Source of the DNA: Candidatus Gerdarchaeota archaeon
GTDB lineage: Archaea > Asgardarchaeota > Heimdallarchaeia > JABLTI01
Length of the DNA: 8,740 nucleotides
Direction of reading: 5' to 3'
NCBI GenBank assembly: GCA_016840905.1
Contig: JAEORM010000040.1
Span: 1 to 8,740 of the forward strand
How positions within the stretch are numbered: the stretch's first letter is position 1; the number at the start of each line of letters is the position of its first letter. Positions 1 through 5,758 of the stretch are shown one piece after another. A program made the translations under genes and the position numbers. The notes under the pieces were generated by a model, which was not told the DNA's origin, ran no database searches, and saw only the letters and a list, made by a program, of their open reading frames with translations.

Positions 1-15
1 ATCGCATGGTGTATA

Positions 16-804
16 ATGATGATGTCTTTGCCTAAAATAGGATTTCTTTTTGATGTAGATGGCACTTTGACGTCATATAGAAGGAATGATTCGTATATTG
101 ATTTATTACTCATAAATGATTTAGATTTGATACGAAAAATGAATTACCCATTGGGTTTTGTCACTGGAAGAAGTGTTGAATGGGTAAAAAATACCTTTTT
201 TGAATATGTTACAGAACCATTAAGAGAATATATTTTTGTGTCAGGGGAATATGGATTAGTTAATTTTTACCAAGGTAAAAAGACCAAATATCGGATACCT
301 AAGGAGACTAAGGAATTACTCATGGAGGTTAAAGATGAAGTTGTTAAAGCAATCTGTGAGTATAAAGAACTTGAACCTTGTGAAAGTTATAAACAACCTG
401 ATGGGAGATGTCTTTGGGTAGAACCAAAGGAAATTATGGTAACTATACGATCTTTACCTCTTTTTGGATTGACTACTGATAAATATGAACGAATTGTTAA
501 CCCAATTATGGAGAAATATTCTGATAAACTAAAAGCCATACCAAATAAATACGCTTTAGATATATTACCTATCAATATTAGTAAGAAAATTGCTGCAGAA
601 AAAGCAGTGAAGAAACTTGACCCTAATAAAGAGATTGCACATTGGTTTGCTTTTGGTGATTCGGAAGCAGATCGAGAAATGAGTAAAGTAAGTAGAAAGA
701 ATGTTAATTTTATCAAGGTTAAGCAAGGAATAACAACTGAAACTCATTATTTGATTGAGAAAGCATTAGCAGGTAAATTATCAGAAATAGAAAATGAATT
801 ATAA
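16..804 (+). CDS. HAD-superfamily phosphatase with C2-type cap (sugar-phosphatase-like)
   Basis: This is a predicted soluble Mg2+-dependent phosphohydrolase of about 262 residues. The four HAD motifs are visible. Motif I is DVDGT at residues 13-17, with Asp13 the likely nucleophile and Asp15 the acid/base. Motif II is the Thr of VTGRS at 49-53. Motif III is a Lys at 190 or 191 after LDILP. Motif IV is GDSEAD at 214-219. The roughly 100 residues between motifs II and III are the size of a C2 cap, as in HAD-IIB members (Cof, sucrose-phosphate or trehalose-phosphate phosphatases, eukaryotic-type phosphomannomutases). The exact substrate cannot be read. Three ATG codons stand in a row at 16, 19 and 22. 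GGTG at 8-11 lies 4, 7 and 10 bases before them, which favours 19 or 22. The frame stays open to the left edge, so an earlier start is not strictly excluded, but motif I is normally very close to the N terminus. The gene converges on its right-hand neighbour. Confidence 0.88.
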   Translation: MMMSLPKIGFLFDVDGTLTSYRRNDSYIDLLLINDLDLIRKMNYPLGFVTGRSVEWVKNTFFEYVTEPLREYIFVSGEYGLVNFYQGKKTKYRIPKETKELLMEVKDEVVKAICEYKELEPCESYKQPDGRCLWVEPKEIMVTIRSLPLFGLTTDKYERIVNPIMEKYSDKLKAIPNKYALDILPINISKKIAAEKAVKKLDPNKEIAHWFAFGDSEADREMSKVSRKNVNFIKVKQGITTETHYLIEKALAGKLSEIENEL

Positions 805-826
805 AAAAAATGGAAACTAATGAATT

Positions 827-940
827 ATGATTGCAGTGATAATAACTGCTACTACAGCAATTATACTTATGGTAGCAATAATTATACCATTAATTAATGG
901 TTTATTTTTTAAATTAATTTTAGATGATTTTACAGTATAA
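827..940 (+). CDS. Possible 37-residue hydrophobic peptide (doubtful)
   Basis: A short ATG-started frame begins 22 bases after the HAD gene and encodes 37 residues rich in Ile, Ala, Thr and Leu, enough for one membrane helix, ending DDFTV before a TAA at 938-940. The same frame continues without another stop to a TAG at 1037-1039 and reads as a second, moderately hydrophobic stretch containing MSWPLLGSSAIFIPHYY. The 70 codons together could be the remnant of a two-helix membrane protein broken by one stop codon. There is no convincing ribosome binding site (only GGA at 812-814), and AT-rich DNA often yields hydrophobic frames by chance, so this may not be a gene. Confidence 0.18.
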   Translation: MIAVIITATTAIILMVAIIIPLINGLFFKLILDDFTV

Positions 941-1030
941 TTGGTATCAACATCTGTTATCATGAGTTGGCCTCTTCTTGGATCTTCAGCCATTTTTATC
1001 CCTCATTATTATAGATATCAATGTAGTATA

Positions 1031-1063
1031 TTAAGCTAGAGTATTGAAGAAATTTAAGCTAGA
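1031..1063. repeat. Direct repeat TTAAGCTAGA x2
   Basis: TTAAGCTAGA occurs at 1031-1040 and again at 1054-1063, 23 bases start to start, just past the end of the minus-strand gene. It is an exact 10-base match. In such AT-rich sequence it may be chance. No duplicated host site or inserted element accompanies it. Confidence 0.5.
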
Positions 1064-1069
1064 TGAATT

Positions 1070-2041
1070 TTAGTGAAAGATATTTAATATGGTAATCAAC
1101 ATTGCAGTTACTGAAATTAGGAAAGATAGAGTAGCAATAAAGAAGCTAATAAAACGTTGTTTCTCAGCTATTCGAGCAGCTTCTATATGAGTTTTAATCA
1201 TATCTCTAATTGTATCAGCAAGTTTCATTAGGATGGTATCATCAATAGAACGCATTCTTTGTCTAGTAATAGGTTTTTCACTTTCTCGTAAACGCTGCAT
1301 TTGTTCATAAATTCCCCCTTGATAAATTGCATTTATGAGGGTTTGTTTGAACTCTTGTGGTATCCAACCATCACAAAAAACCATAACACTTCGAACGCTA
1401 ACCCTGATAAAGTGTTCCTTGAAGCTAAATAGATTAAACCATTTCCCTCGCTCGGGCAAAGTATAGGTTAAGGATGTCGTAGGTATAGAGAATATAGGAT
1501 CTACTGAATTTAATTTGGAAGCATTATATTCATCTTTGATCATTTTCACTCCGTTTCGAATAATTATTAGTGGATAATAGAAAATATCCTTTACCTCCCA
1601 AGGTTTTTCACCGATACCCTCTGGATCAATAGCTGAAACTTTGAATCCTTTCAAATCTTCAAAAACGAATTTTAAATCTCGAAGTATATCGTCTCTATGA
1701 GCTCGTAATTTAAAGAAATCCTCATTACCTATTGTTAATCGTATTATTAATCGTCGATTATAGAAACCAATCAAAGGTGATCTTCGAAGATCAATATAAG
1801 ATTCATAGGGATTTATTTCTGCTAGTTTAAATGACTCTTCCAAATGAGGCATATCTATTTGCTTTATTTTACCTTTTAGAAAGAATTCTTTATCGGGAAA
1901 GAATTTTTCAAATGAGAGAATAATCTGATTCCACAATTCTAAGAGTTGTCTCTCTGAAAGATTTGATATAGGTAATCCAAAATCAAATAAAGCCAAAATA
2001 TACCAAGCAACATAGTTTTCATCTTTCTTCATTTGAAACAT
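1070..2041 (-). CDS. Hypothetical protein with C-terminal membrane anchor
   Basis: The family is not recognised. The 323-residue product has a long, charged, probably cytosolic N-terminal part (about 1-245). A helical, charged stretch follows at about 246-297, containing LRESEKPITRQRMRS and then MIKTHIEAARIAEKQR, which could form a helix or coiled coil. One strongly hydrophobic segment lies at about 298-320 and stops only three residues from the end. There is no N-terminal signal sequence, so the arrangement is that of a tail-anchored protein with its bulk in the cytoplasm. No catalytic motif was found. Met1 (2041) and Met4 (2032) are both possible starts, and neither has a clear Shine-Dalgarno sequence. 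The gene lies 71 bases behind mtq2 on the same strand, so it could be read from that operon or from its own TATA-like element near 2101-2108. Confidence 0.8.
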   Translation of the reverse strand: MFQMKKDENYVAWYILALFDFGLPISNLSERQLLELWNQIILSFEKFFPDKEFFLKGKIKQIDMPHLEESFKLAEINPYESYIDLRRSPLIGFYNRRLIIRLTIGNEDFFKLRAHRDDILRDLKFVFEDLKGFKVSAIDPEGIGEKPWEVKDIFYYPLIIIRNGVKMIKDEYNASKLNSVDPIFSIPTTSLTYTLPERGKWFNLFSFKEHFIRVSVRSVMVFCDGWIPQEFKQTLINAIYQGGIYEQMQRLRESEKPITRQRMRSIDDTILMKLADTIRDMIKTHIEAARIAEKQRFISFFIATLSFLISVTAMLITILNIFH

Positions 2042-2100
2042 CCCAGATTTGTAAAATTACTATAGATTATTTAGTTATTAAGCTTAACCTACAAAATTGG

Positions 2101-2108
2101 TTTAAATA
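2101..2108 (-). promoter_or_regulatory. TATA-like element before the tail-anchored gene (weak)
   Basis: On the minus strand the gap after mtq2 reads ATATTTAAA, about 60 bases before the ATG of the tail-anchored gene. It resembles an archaeal TATA box but lacks a good purine-rich BRE and is embedded in AT-rich DNA, so an independent promoter is only possible. A 5-base inverted repeat (2104-2108 with 2114-2118) overlaps the mtq2 stop codon. Confidence 0.25.
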
Positions 2109-2112
2109 TTAG

Positions 2113-2706
2113 TTATTTCCGTTTCAATAGATATAACAATATTTTCTCTCCACCTTCTGAAACTGAATCAATTATTTCATAATTAAAATTGATTTCATTA
2201 ATTATTGATATTAATCCAATTAAATCAGTATAAGATGAAACAACTAAATAACAACTACCAGTAGGTTTGAGATAGTCTGATAAATTAAATAAAAATTCTC
2301 TTATTACAGTTAACCCATCAATACCACCAGACCATGCTTTTGCTAGTGTATTATCTTCAGAAACTGGGAGATAAGGAGAATTAAATAAAATAATATCAAA
2401 AAAAGGAATAAGATTTTCAAAAGAACTAAATAAATCACTATTAATAACATGCAATTCTACTGAATTTCTTGAAATGTTTTGCAATGTACATTTAGTAGCT
2501 GAGAAATTTATATCTAATGAAAAAATTTCAGCAGAAGGATATTTTTTAGACAAATAAATTGAAACATACCCAGAACCTGAACCTACTTCAAGGATTTTAG
2601 CATCTGAATTAATGCAAATATTTTCAGCTAATAAAAAACTATCTTCAGCTGGATCATAAACATCTTCAAATATCTCAAGATCCAAACCGTCTATTGTTTT
2701 TTTCAT
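2113..2706 (-). CDS. mtq2: HemK2/Mtq2-type protein glutamine (release factor) methyltransferase
   Basis: This is a predicted SAM-dependent methyltransferase of 197 residues, a usual length for the archaeal/eukaryotic HemK2/Mtq2 family. Family members methylate the glutamine of the GGQ loop in class 1 release factors (aRF1/eRF1). The N-terminal signature VYDPAEDSFLL is at 16-26. The SAM-binding motif EVGSGSG is at 40-46 with acidic Asp65 following. The catalytic-loop motif is at 109-112, and the family-typical AWSGGIDG stretch is at 124-131. The catalytic motif reads NSPY where the family has NPPY; Asn, the second Pro and Tyr are kept. The short N terminus lacks the extra domain of bacterial PrmC. 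Its ATG overlaps the rsmA stop by one base (TAATG), and AGGT about nine bases upstream may serve as the ribosome binding site, so translation is probably coupled. In eukaryotes the enzyme needs the zinc-finger partner Trm112; no such gene is in this window. Confidence 0.9.
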   Translation of the reverse strand: MKKTIDGLDLEIFEDVYDPAEDSFLLAENICINSDAKILEVGSGSGYVSIYLSKKYPSAEIFSLDINFSATKCTLQNISRNSVELHVINSDLFSSFENLIPFFDIILFNSPYLPVSEDNTLAKAWSGGIDGLTVIREFLFNLSDYLKPTGSCYLVVSSYTDLIGLISIINEINFNYEIIDSVSEGGEKILLYLLKRK

Positions 2707-3578
2707 TATTTTTCAACCTTGAATAGAAGCTCAGTTAAATTAAGTTCTGAAAGTAAAATTGAAAGATCTTGGGTGATATTAACTAATTTATCAACAGTTA
2801 ATTCTCCCACTCGTAAATTCGATAATTCGATTTTTTCAGCTAATAAAACTCTAAAATCCAATCTATTGTCTTTTGGAATTAATCTTTTAAAATAATCATA
2901 AAAAACTGATGAAACAATTTTATTTTTGGTATTAAATAATATTCTAGAAACAATTCTGTATTCATTGACTGGAACGGGTAACTCGATTCTTTTCAAAGTA
3001 ATTTTTACAATTGCACTATCCACTTGTGGTTGGGGATAGAAAAATCCTCGTGAAACTCTTTGAAGCAATTCGACTTTAGCTTGATATTGTAGATTAGCTG
3101 TTAATCTTGAATAATCATCTGTATTTGGTTCAGCAATCATTCTTTGAGCAAATTCATATTGATACATTAGTATTGCTATATCAAAATCCAAATCCAATAT
3201 TTTAAATGTTATAGGAGTGGAAATGTGATATGGTAAATTAGCTACTATTTTATTAGCTTTAGGAAAATCAATCTTTAGAGCATCCCCTTTAATTATAGTT
3301 ACATTATTTTTAGACTTAAATTTGGATATAAGATAATCAGCGAGATTCGAATCATATTCAATGCAGAAAACTTTCTTAGCTTTAGAAGCTAATTTTTCAG
3401 TTAATAATCCAGTACCCCCACCAATTTCTAATACAATATCCTTTTCGTTTATTTGTGCATAACTAATTTGTTTATCAAGAATGTCTTCTTTAATGATGAA
3501 ATTTTGACTCAAACTTTTCTTGGGTTGAGTGCCAGCAGCCATTAAAGCATCTCGAGTTTTTATTATTAAATCGCTCAT
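2706..3578 (-). CDS. rsmA: 16S rRNA dimethyladenosine transferase (KsgA/RsmA/Dim1 family)
   Basis: This enzyme dimethylates two adjacent adenines in the 3'-terminal helix 45 of small-subunit rRNA, a late step of ribosome assembly. The 290-residue product carries the family motifs in order: SQNF at 24-27, the SAM-binding EIGGGTG at 51-57, acidic Glu74 in CIEYD, GDAL at 98-101, the catalytic NLPY at 114-117 followed by HISTP, and YPQPQVDSAIV at 181-191. The C-terminal part (about 200-290) is the usual helical rRNA-binding domain. Length and motifs are all normal, so it should be active. It is the first gene of a two-gene unit with mtq2, an arrangement known from many archaea. The other members often found in that archaeal cluster (rpl21e, rpoF, a DUF655 gene) are not upstream; an acyl-CoA ligase is there instead. 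Confidence 0.96.
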   Translation of the reverse strand: MSDLIIKTRDALMAAGTQPKKSLSQNFIIKEDILDKQISYAQINEKDIVLEIGGGTGLLTEKLASKAKKVFCIEYDSNLADYLISKFKSKNNVTIIKGDALKIDFPKANKIVANLPYHISTPITFKILDLDFDIAILMYQYEFAQRMIAEPNTDDYSRLTANLQYQAKVELLQRVSRGFFYPQPQVDSAIVKITLKRIELPVPVNEYRIVSRILFNTKNKIVSSVFYDYFKRLIPKDNRLDFRVLLAEKIELSNLRVGELTVDKLVNITQDLSILLSELNLTELLFKVEK

Positions 3579-3599
3579 ATGATAGTCACTAATATTTTA

Positions 3600-3616
3600 C
3601 TTTATTAAGTCTTTTT
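3600..3616 (-). promoter_or_regulatory. Predicted archaeal promoter of rsmA-mtq2 (BRE/TATA)
   Basis: On the minus strand a purine-rich BRE-like AAAAAGA is followed by the TATA-like CTTAATAAAG. Its centre lies about 26 bases before the rsmA ATG at 3578, so the transcript would start at or very near the start codon. That fits a leaderless mRNA and the absence of a full Shine-Dalgarno sequence before rsmA. The assignment rests on spacing and composition only. Confidence 0.45.
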
Positions 3617-3680
3617 AATTTTAATAAAAATCAATTGATATGAATTAACAATAACTAAAAAAGAAATAAATCTACACTTT

Positions 3681-3725
3681 AAAATAAAAATAAAGAAGAA
3701 AAAGTAAGAATAAATCCTACTTTTT
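3681..3725 (-). terminator. Stem plus T-rich tract ending the acyl-CoA ligase transcript
   Basis: On the minus strand AAAAAGTA (3725-3718) and TACTTTTT (3706-3699) form a perfect 8-base-pair stem with an 11-base loop. It starts in the last Lys codons and includes the TAG stop codon. A long pyrimidine run follows to about 3681, including TTTATTTTTATTTT, and another T run lies at 3669-3657. T-rich tracts are the core of archaeal intrinsic termination; the stem may assist or protect the 3' end. Confidence 0.55.
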
Positions 3726-5438
3726 ACTGGGATTTAGAATAGGAATATTTGTAGCTTCTTCTCTTAAAGGTCTTCGTAAAACCTTACCTACTGGACTGAG
3801 AGGTAATTCTTTACGATATTCAAAGACTTTTGGAACTTTATAAGGAGCTAAGTTTTGTTTACAATAAGCTTTCAATGTTTTCTGATCGTGTTCAGCTGCT
3901 CCTGGTGCAGCAACGATAACAGCTTTGATTACTTCATTTAGGTTCTCATCTTTGTATGGGATAACTGCTGCGAGTGAAATATCTGGATGATTGCATAGAC
4001 AAGTTTCTACATCTAAAGGCCATACTTGATATCCAGAAGTAAAAATACAATCTTTCAAACGATCAACAATAAGAAAGAATCCTTGCTCATCCATTCGAAC
4101 TACATCACCTGTTTTCAACCAACCATCAGGTAATAGAACTTTTTTAGTTTCATCTGGTTTATTCCAATATCCTTTCATGACTTGTGGACCTTTAACTAAT
4201 AATTCTCCTTCTCCAGTAAGTTTGGTTTCGGAATTGAATGTTTCAGGCACATCTTCACCTGAATTGATGTCGATGATTTTGGCTAAAGTGTTAGGTATAG
4301 GAATGCCTATTCCTAAACGACGAATGTGCTTATCAGCAGGATTAATATGAGTTACTGGGGAAGCTTCTGAAAGACCGAAACCTTCGATCAACAAGGAACC
4401 AGTTTTTTCTTCAAAATTATTCATTGTATCAGGGTGTAATGCACTTCCACCTGAAATACAAATTCGTAATGTTGACCAATCATATGCAGTTACTTTTGGA
4501 TGTTCTGCAAGCTTTTGGAATAGAGTAGGTACACCCATAAAGAATTGTATTTGGAATTTTTGAACTAATTTCATAATAGTTTCTAATTTTCTTGGGTCTG
4601 GTGTAAGAACGATCATACCACCAACAGACATGGGCCATAGGAAAGAAGTTGTAAGTCCAAAAATATGTGAAAATGGTAAAGCACCTATATGAATATCTTG
4701 TACTCCAGGATATTTTCCACCAATCCATTCAATCCAATAATCAAGGACTTTAGCTTGAGAAACTAAATTATAATGAGTTAACATTGCACCTTTAGGAGTG
4801 CCAGTGGTTCCACCAGTATATTGTAGAGCAGCTAAATCTTCTAGCGGATCAATCTTTATTTTAAGCTCTTTATCAGCTCCTTTTTTAAGAACTTCTTTAT
4901 ATTTCAATTCAGAGCTATTTGGTTTAGGATTTTTCCTTGCAATAAGATTTTTGTATAAAAATCCTTTCAAAGAAGATAATTCATCACCAACTGATGAAAC
5001 AATTACATGTTCAAGGTCTGTCTTTTCTCTAACAGCACGAACATTATCAAGAAACAAATCCAAAGTAAGAATAATTTTTGAGCCACTATCTTTTAATTGG
5101 AACTCTATTTCTTTAAGAGAGTTTAAGGGACTAATTGCGGTTACTATAGCACCAGCATATAAAATTGAAAGATAGCCTATAACAAATTGTGGGCAATTAG
5201 GCATAAGAAGTGCTATTCTATCACCTTTTTTAATTCCCAAATCTATGAACGAATTAGCTAGTTTCTTTATCTCATGACTTGCTTGAGCATAGGTTTTGGA
5301 TTTTCCTTCAAAATTAAGGAAAAATTTGTCTTGTGATTTAGCAGCAGAATCAAAAAAAAGATCTGCCAAACTTTTATTTTTTGGAATATCAACCTCAGCG
5401 GGTATATTTTTATGATAGACTGAATTCCATCGGGCCAT
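3717..5438 (-). CDS. FadD-like long/medium-chain acyl-CoA ligase (AMP-forming)
   Basis: This is a predicted ANL-superfamily enzyme that activates a carboxylic acid with ATP to an acyl-adenylate and then forms the CoA thioester. At 573 residues the length is typical of FadD-type ligases. The P-loop YTGGTTGTPKG is at 207-217. The adenine-binding GFGLSEASP is at 353-361. TGD is at 443-445 with the ribose-contacting Asp445. The hinge region DRLKD is at 459-463 with Arg460. The A10 motif PVGKVLRR is at 549-556 with catalytic Lys552. There is no signal peptide or membrane helix, so it is cytosolic or peripheral. Chain length cannot be read, and other carboxylic acids are possible. The ATG has a good ribosome binding site (GGAG, 8 bases upstream). 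The gene stands alone on its strand, divergent from the importer operon, and ends in its own terminator-like structure. Confidence 0.93.
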   Translation of the reverse strand: MARWNSVYHKNIPAEVDIPKNKSLADLFFDSAAKSQDKFFLNFEGKSKTYAQASHEIKKLANSFIDLGIKKGDRIALLMPNCPQFVIGYLSILYAGAIVTAISPLNSLKEIEFQLKDSGSKIILTLDLFLDNVRAVREKTDLEHVIVSSVGDELSSLKGFLYKNLIARKNPKPNSSELKYKEVLKKGADKELKIKIDPLEDLAALQYTGGTTGTPKGAMLTHYNLVSQAKVLDYWIEWIGGKYPGVQDIHIGALPFSHIFGLTTSFLWPMSVGGMIVLTPDPRKLETIMKLVQKFQIQFFMGVPTLFQKLAEHPKVTAYDWSTLRICISGGSALHPDTMNNFEEKTGSLLIEGFGLSEASPVTHINPADKHIRRLGIGIPIPNTLAKIIDINSGEDVPETFNSETKLTGEGELLVKGPQVMKGYWNKPDETKKVLLPDGWLKTGDVVRMDEQGFFLIVDRLKDCIFTSGYQVWPLDVETCLCNHPDISLAAVIPYKDENLNEVIKAVIVAAPGAAEHDQKTLKAYCKQNLAPYKVPKVFEYRKELPLSPVGKVLRRPLREEATNIPILNPSKK

Positions 5439-5446
5439 TATTTTTT

Positions 5447-5450
5447 CTCC
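5447..5450 (-). promoter_or_regulatory. Shine-Dalgarno site of the acyl-CoA ligase
   Basis: GGAG on the minus strand stands 8 bases before the ATG at 5438 and fixes that start. It implies a leadered mRNA for this gene, in contrast to the probably leaderless rsmA. Confidence 0.75.
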
Positions 5451-5459
5451 TGTAGTATT

Positions 5460-5475
5460 ATAGTTATCATAGTTA
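5460..5475. repeat. Tandem direct repeat ATAGTTA x2
   Basis: ATAGTTA is present at 5460-5466 and 5469-5475, separated by TC, inside the predicted leader of the acyl-CoA ligase mRNA. It is exact but short and may be chance. Confidence 0.4.
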
Positions 5476-5477
5476 AT

Positions 5478-5522
5478 GAAATTAATTATTTCTTAGCAAT
5501 TATTAATTTATTAATTTAAAAA
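5478..5522 (-). promoter_or_regulatory. Predicted acyl-CoA ligase promoter with start-site palindrome
   Basis: On the minus strand TTTTTAAAT (5522-5514) is a TATA-like element. A start about 25 bases downstream would fall near 5491, giving a leader of some 50 bases that contains the GGAG site. The perfect inverted repeat GAAAT-TAATT-ATTTC (5478-5492) lies over this predicted start, where an archaeal repressor would act. Several other AT-rich stretches could serve as the TATA box, so the placement is tentative. Confidence 0.35.
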
Positions 5523-5638
5523 TTTCTTGTATAAGTTTATTATAACTGTTTTTTAACATTTCTAAGACCAAAAATAGGTCATTTTTTTACCGAAATGTTT
5601 TGTAAGGTGATAATAAATATAAAATAAATAAAAAGATA

Positions 5639-5686
5639 ATCCTTTAAGGAAAATCATTAGTAGATATTTATCCATATAAGGATAAA
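5639..5686. promoter_or_regulatory. Paired operator-like palindromes (ATCC..TAAGGA)
   Basis: The first is TCCTT-T-AAGGA (5640-5650), a perfect 11-base palindrome. The second is TTTATCC-(6)-GGATAAA (5667-5686), a perfect 7-base inverted repeat. Both contain ATCC, 2 or 3 bases, then TAAGGA (5639-5650 and 5670-5682). The centres are about 31 bases apart, close to three helical turns, and the pair ends 23 bases before the predicted TATA box of the importer operon. That placement is typical of an archaeal activator, but the regulator is unknown. Confidence 0.5.
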
Positions 5687-5701
5687 CAATTACCTAATAA
5701 A

Positions 5702-5716
5702 GAAAAGATTTAAATA
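5702..5716 (+). promoter_or_regulatory. Predicted archaeal promoter of the importer operon (BRE/TATA)
   Basis: The purine-rich GAAAAGA (5702-5708) directly precedes TTTAAATA (5709-5716), matching the archaeal BRE plus TATA layout. A transcription start about 25 bases after the box centre would lie near 5737 and leave a leader of roughly 20 bases. A small inverted repeat TAGG-(5)-CCTA (5747-5759) touches the start codon of the binding-protein gene. Confidence 0.5.
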
Positions 5717-5758
5717 TTTTTTAAAGTAGTGAAATAATAGCACAGGTAGGTTTAGCCT

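Larger units (their letters stand above)
805..1069. other. Convergent intergenic region
   Basis: This 265-base gap lies between two genes that end towards each other. It holds the doubtful small membrane frame, a T-rich stretch at 899-936 that could terminate the HAD transcript, and a 10-base direct repeat near its right end. No tRNA or other structured RNA fold was seen. Confidence 0.6.
5439..5758. other. Divergent regulatory region between acyl-CoA ligase and importer operon
   Basis: This 320-base non-coding stretch is very AT-rich and holds promoters pointing both ways, a short hairpin GACC-(7)-GGTC at 5566-5580 followed by seven T, and two related palindromes at 5639-5686. No open frame with a believable start and no structured RNA gene was found. 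Confidence 0.7.

Noticed and set aside
387..716. Minus-strand open frame of 109 codons inside the HAD phosphatase gene
   Set aside because: It is antisense to a gene with all four HAD motifs and has no recognisable domain or ribosome binding site.
820..897. 25-codon Asn/Tyr-rich frame overlapping the small hydrophobic frame
   Set aside because: It has no ribosome binding site and low-complexity composition, and ends at once; chance is the simplest reading.
938..940. Stop-codon readthrough joining the two hydrophobic halves
   Set aside because: The codon is TAA, which has no known natural recoding in archaea, and no stimulatory structure was seen nearby.
4798..5175. Plus-strand open frame of 125 codons inside the acyl-CoA ligase gene
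   Set aside because: It is fully antisense to a well-supported gene, shows no family motif, and its Ser/Leu-rich composition is that of a mirrored coding frame.
5439..5758. Riboswitch or structured RNA gene in the divergent region
   Set aside because: Only short AT-rich inverted repeats are present, the predicted leaders are about 20 and 50 bases, and no GC-rich multi-helix fold or known riboswitch core was seen.
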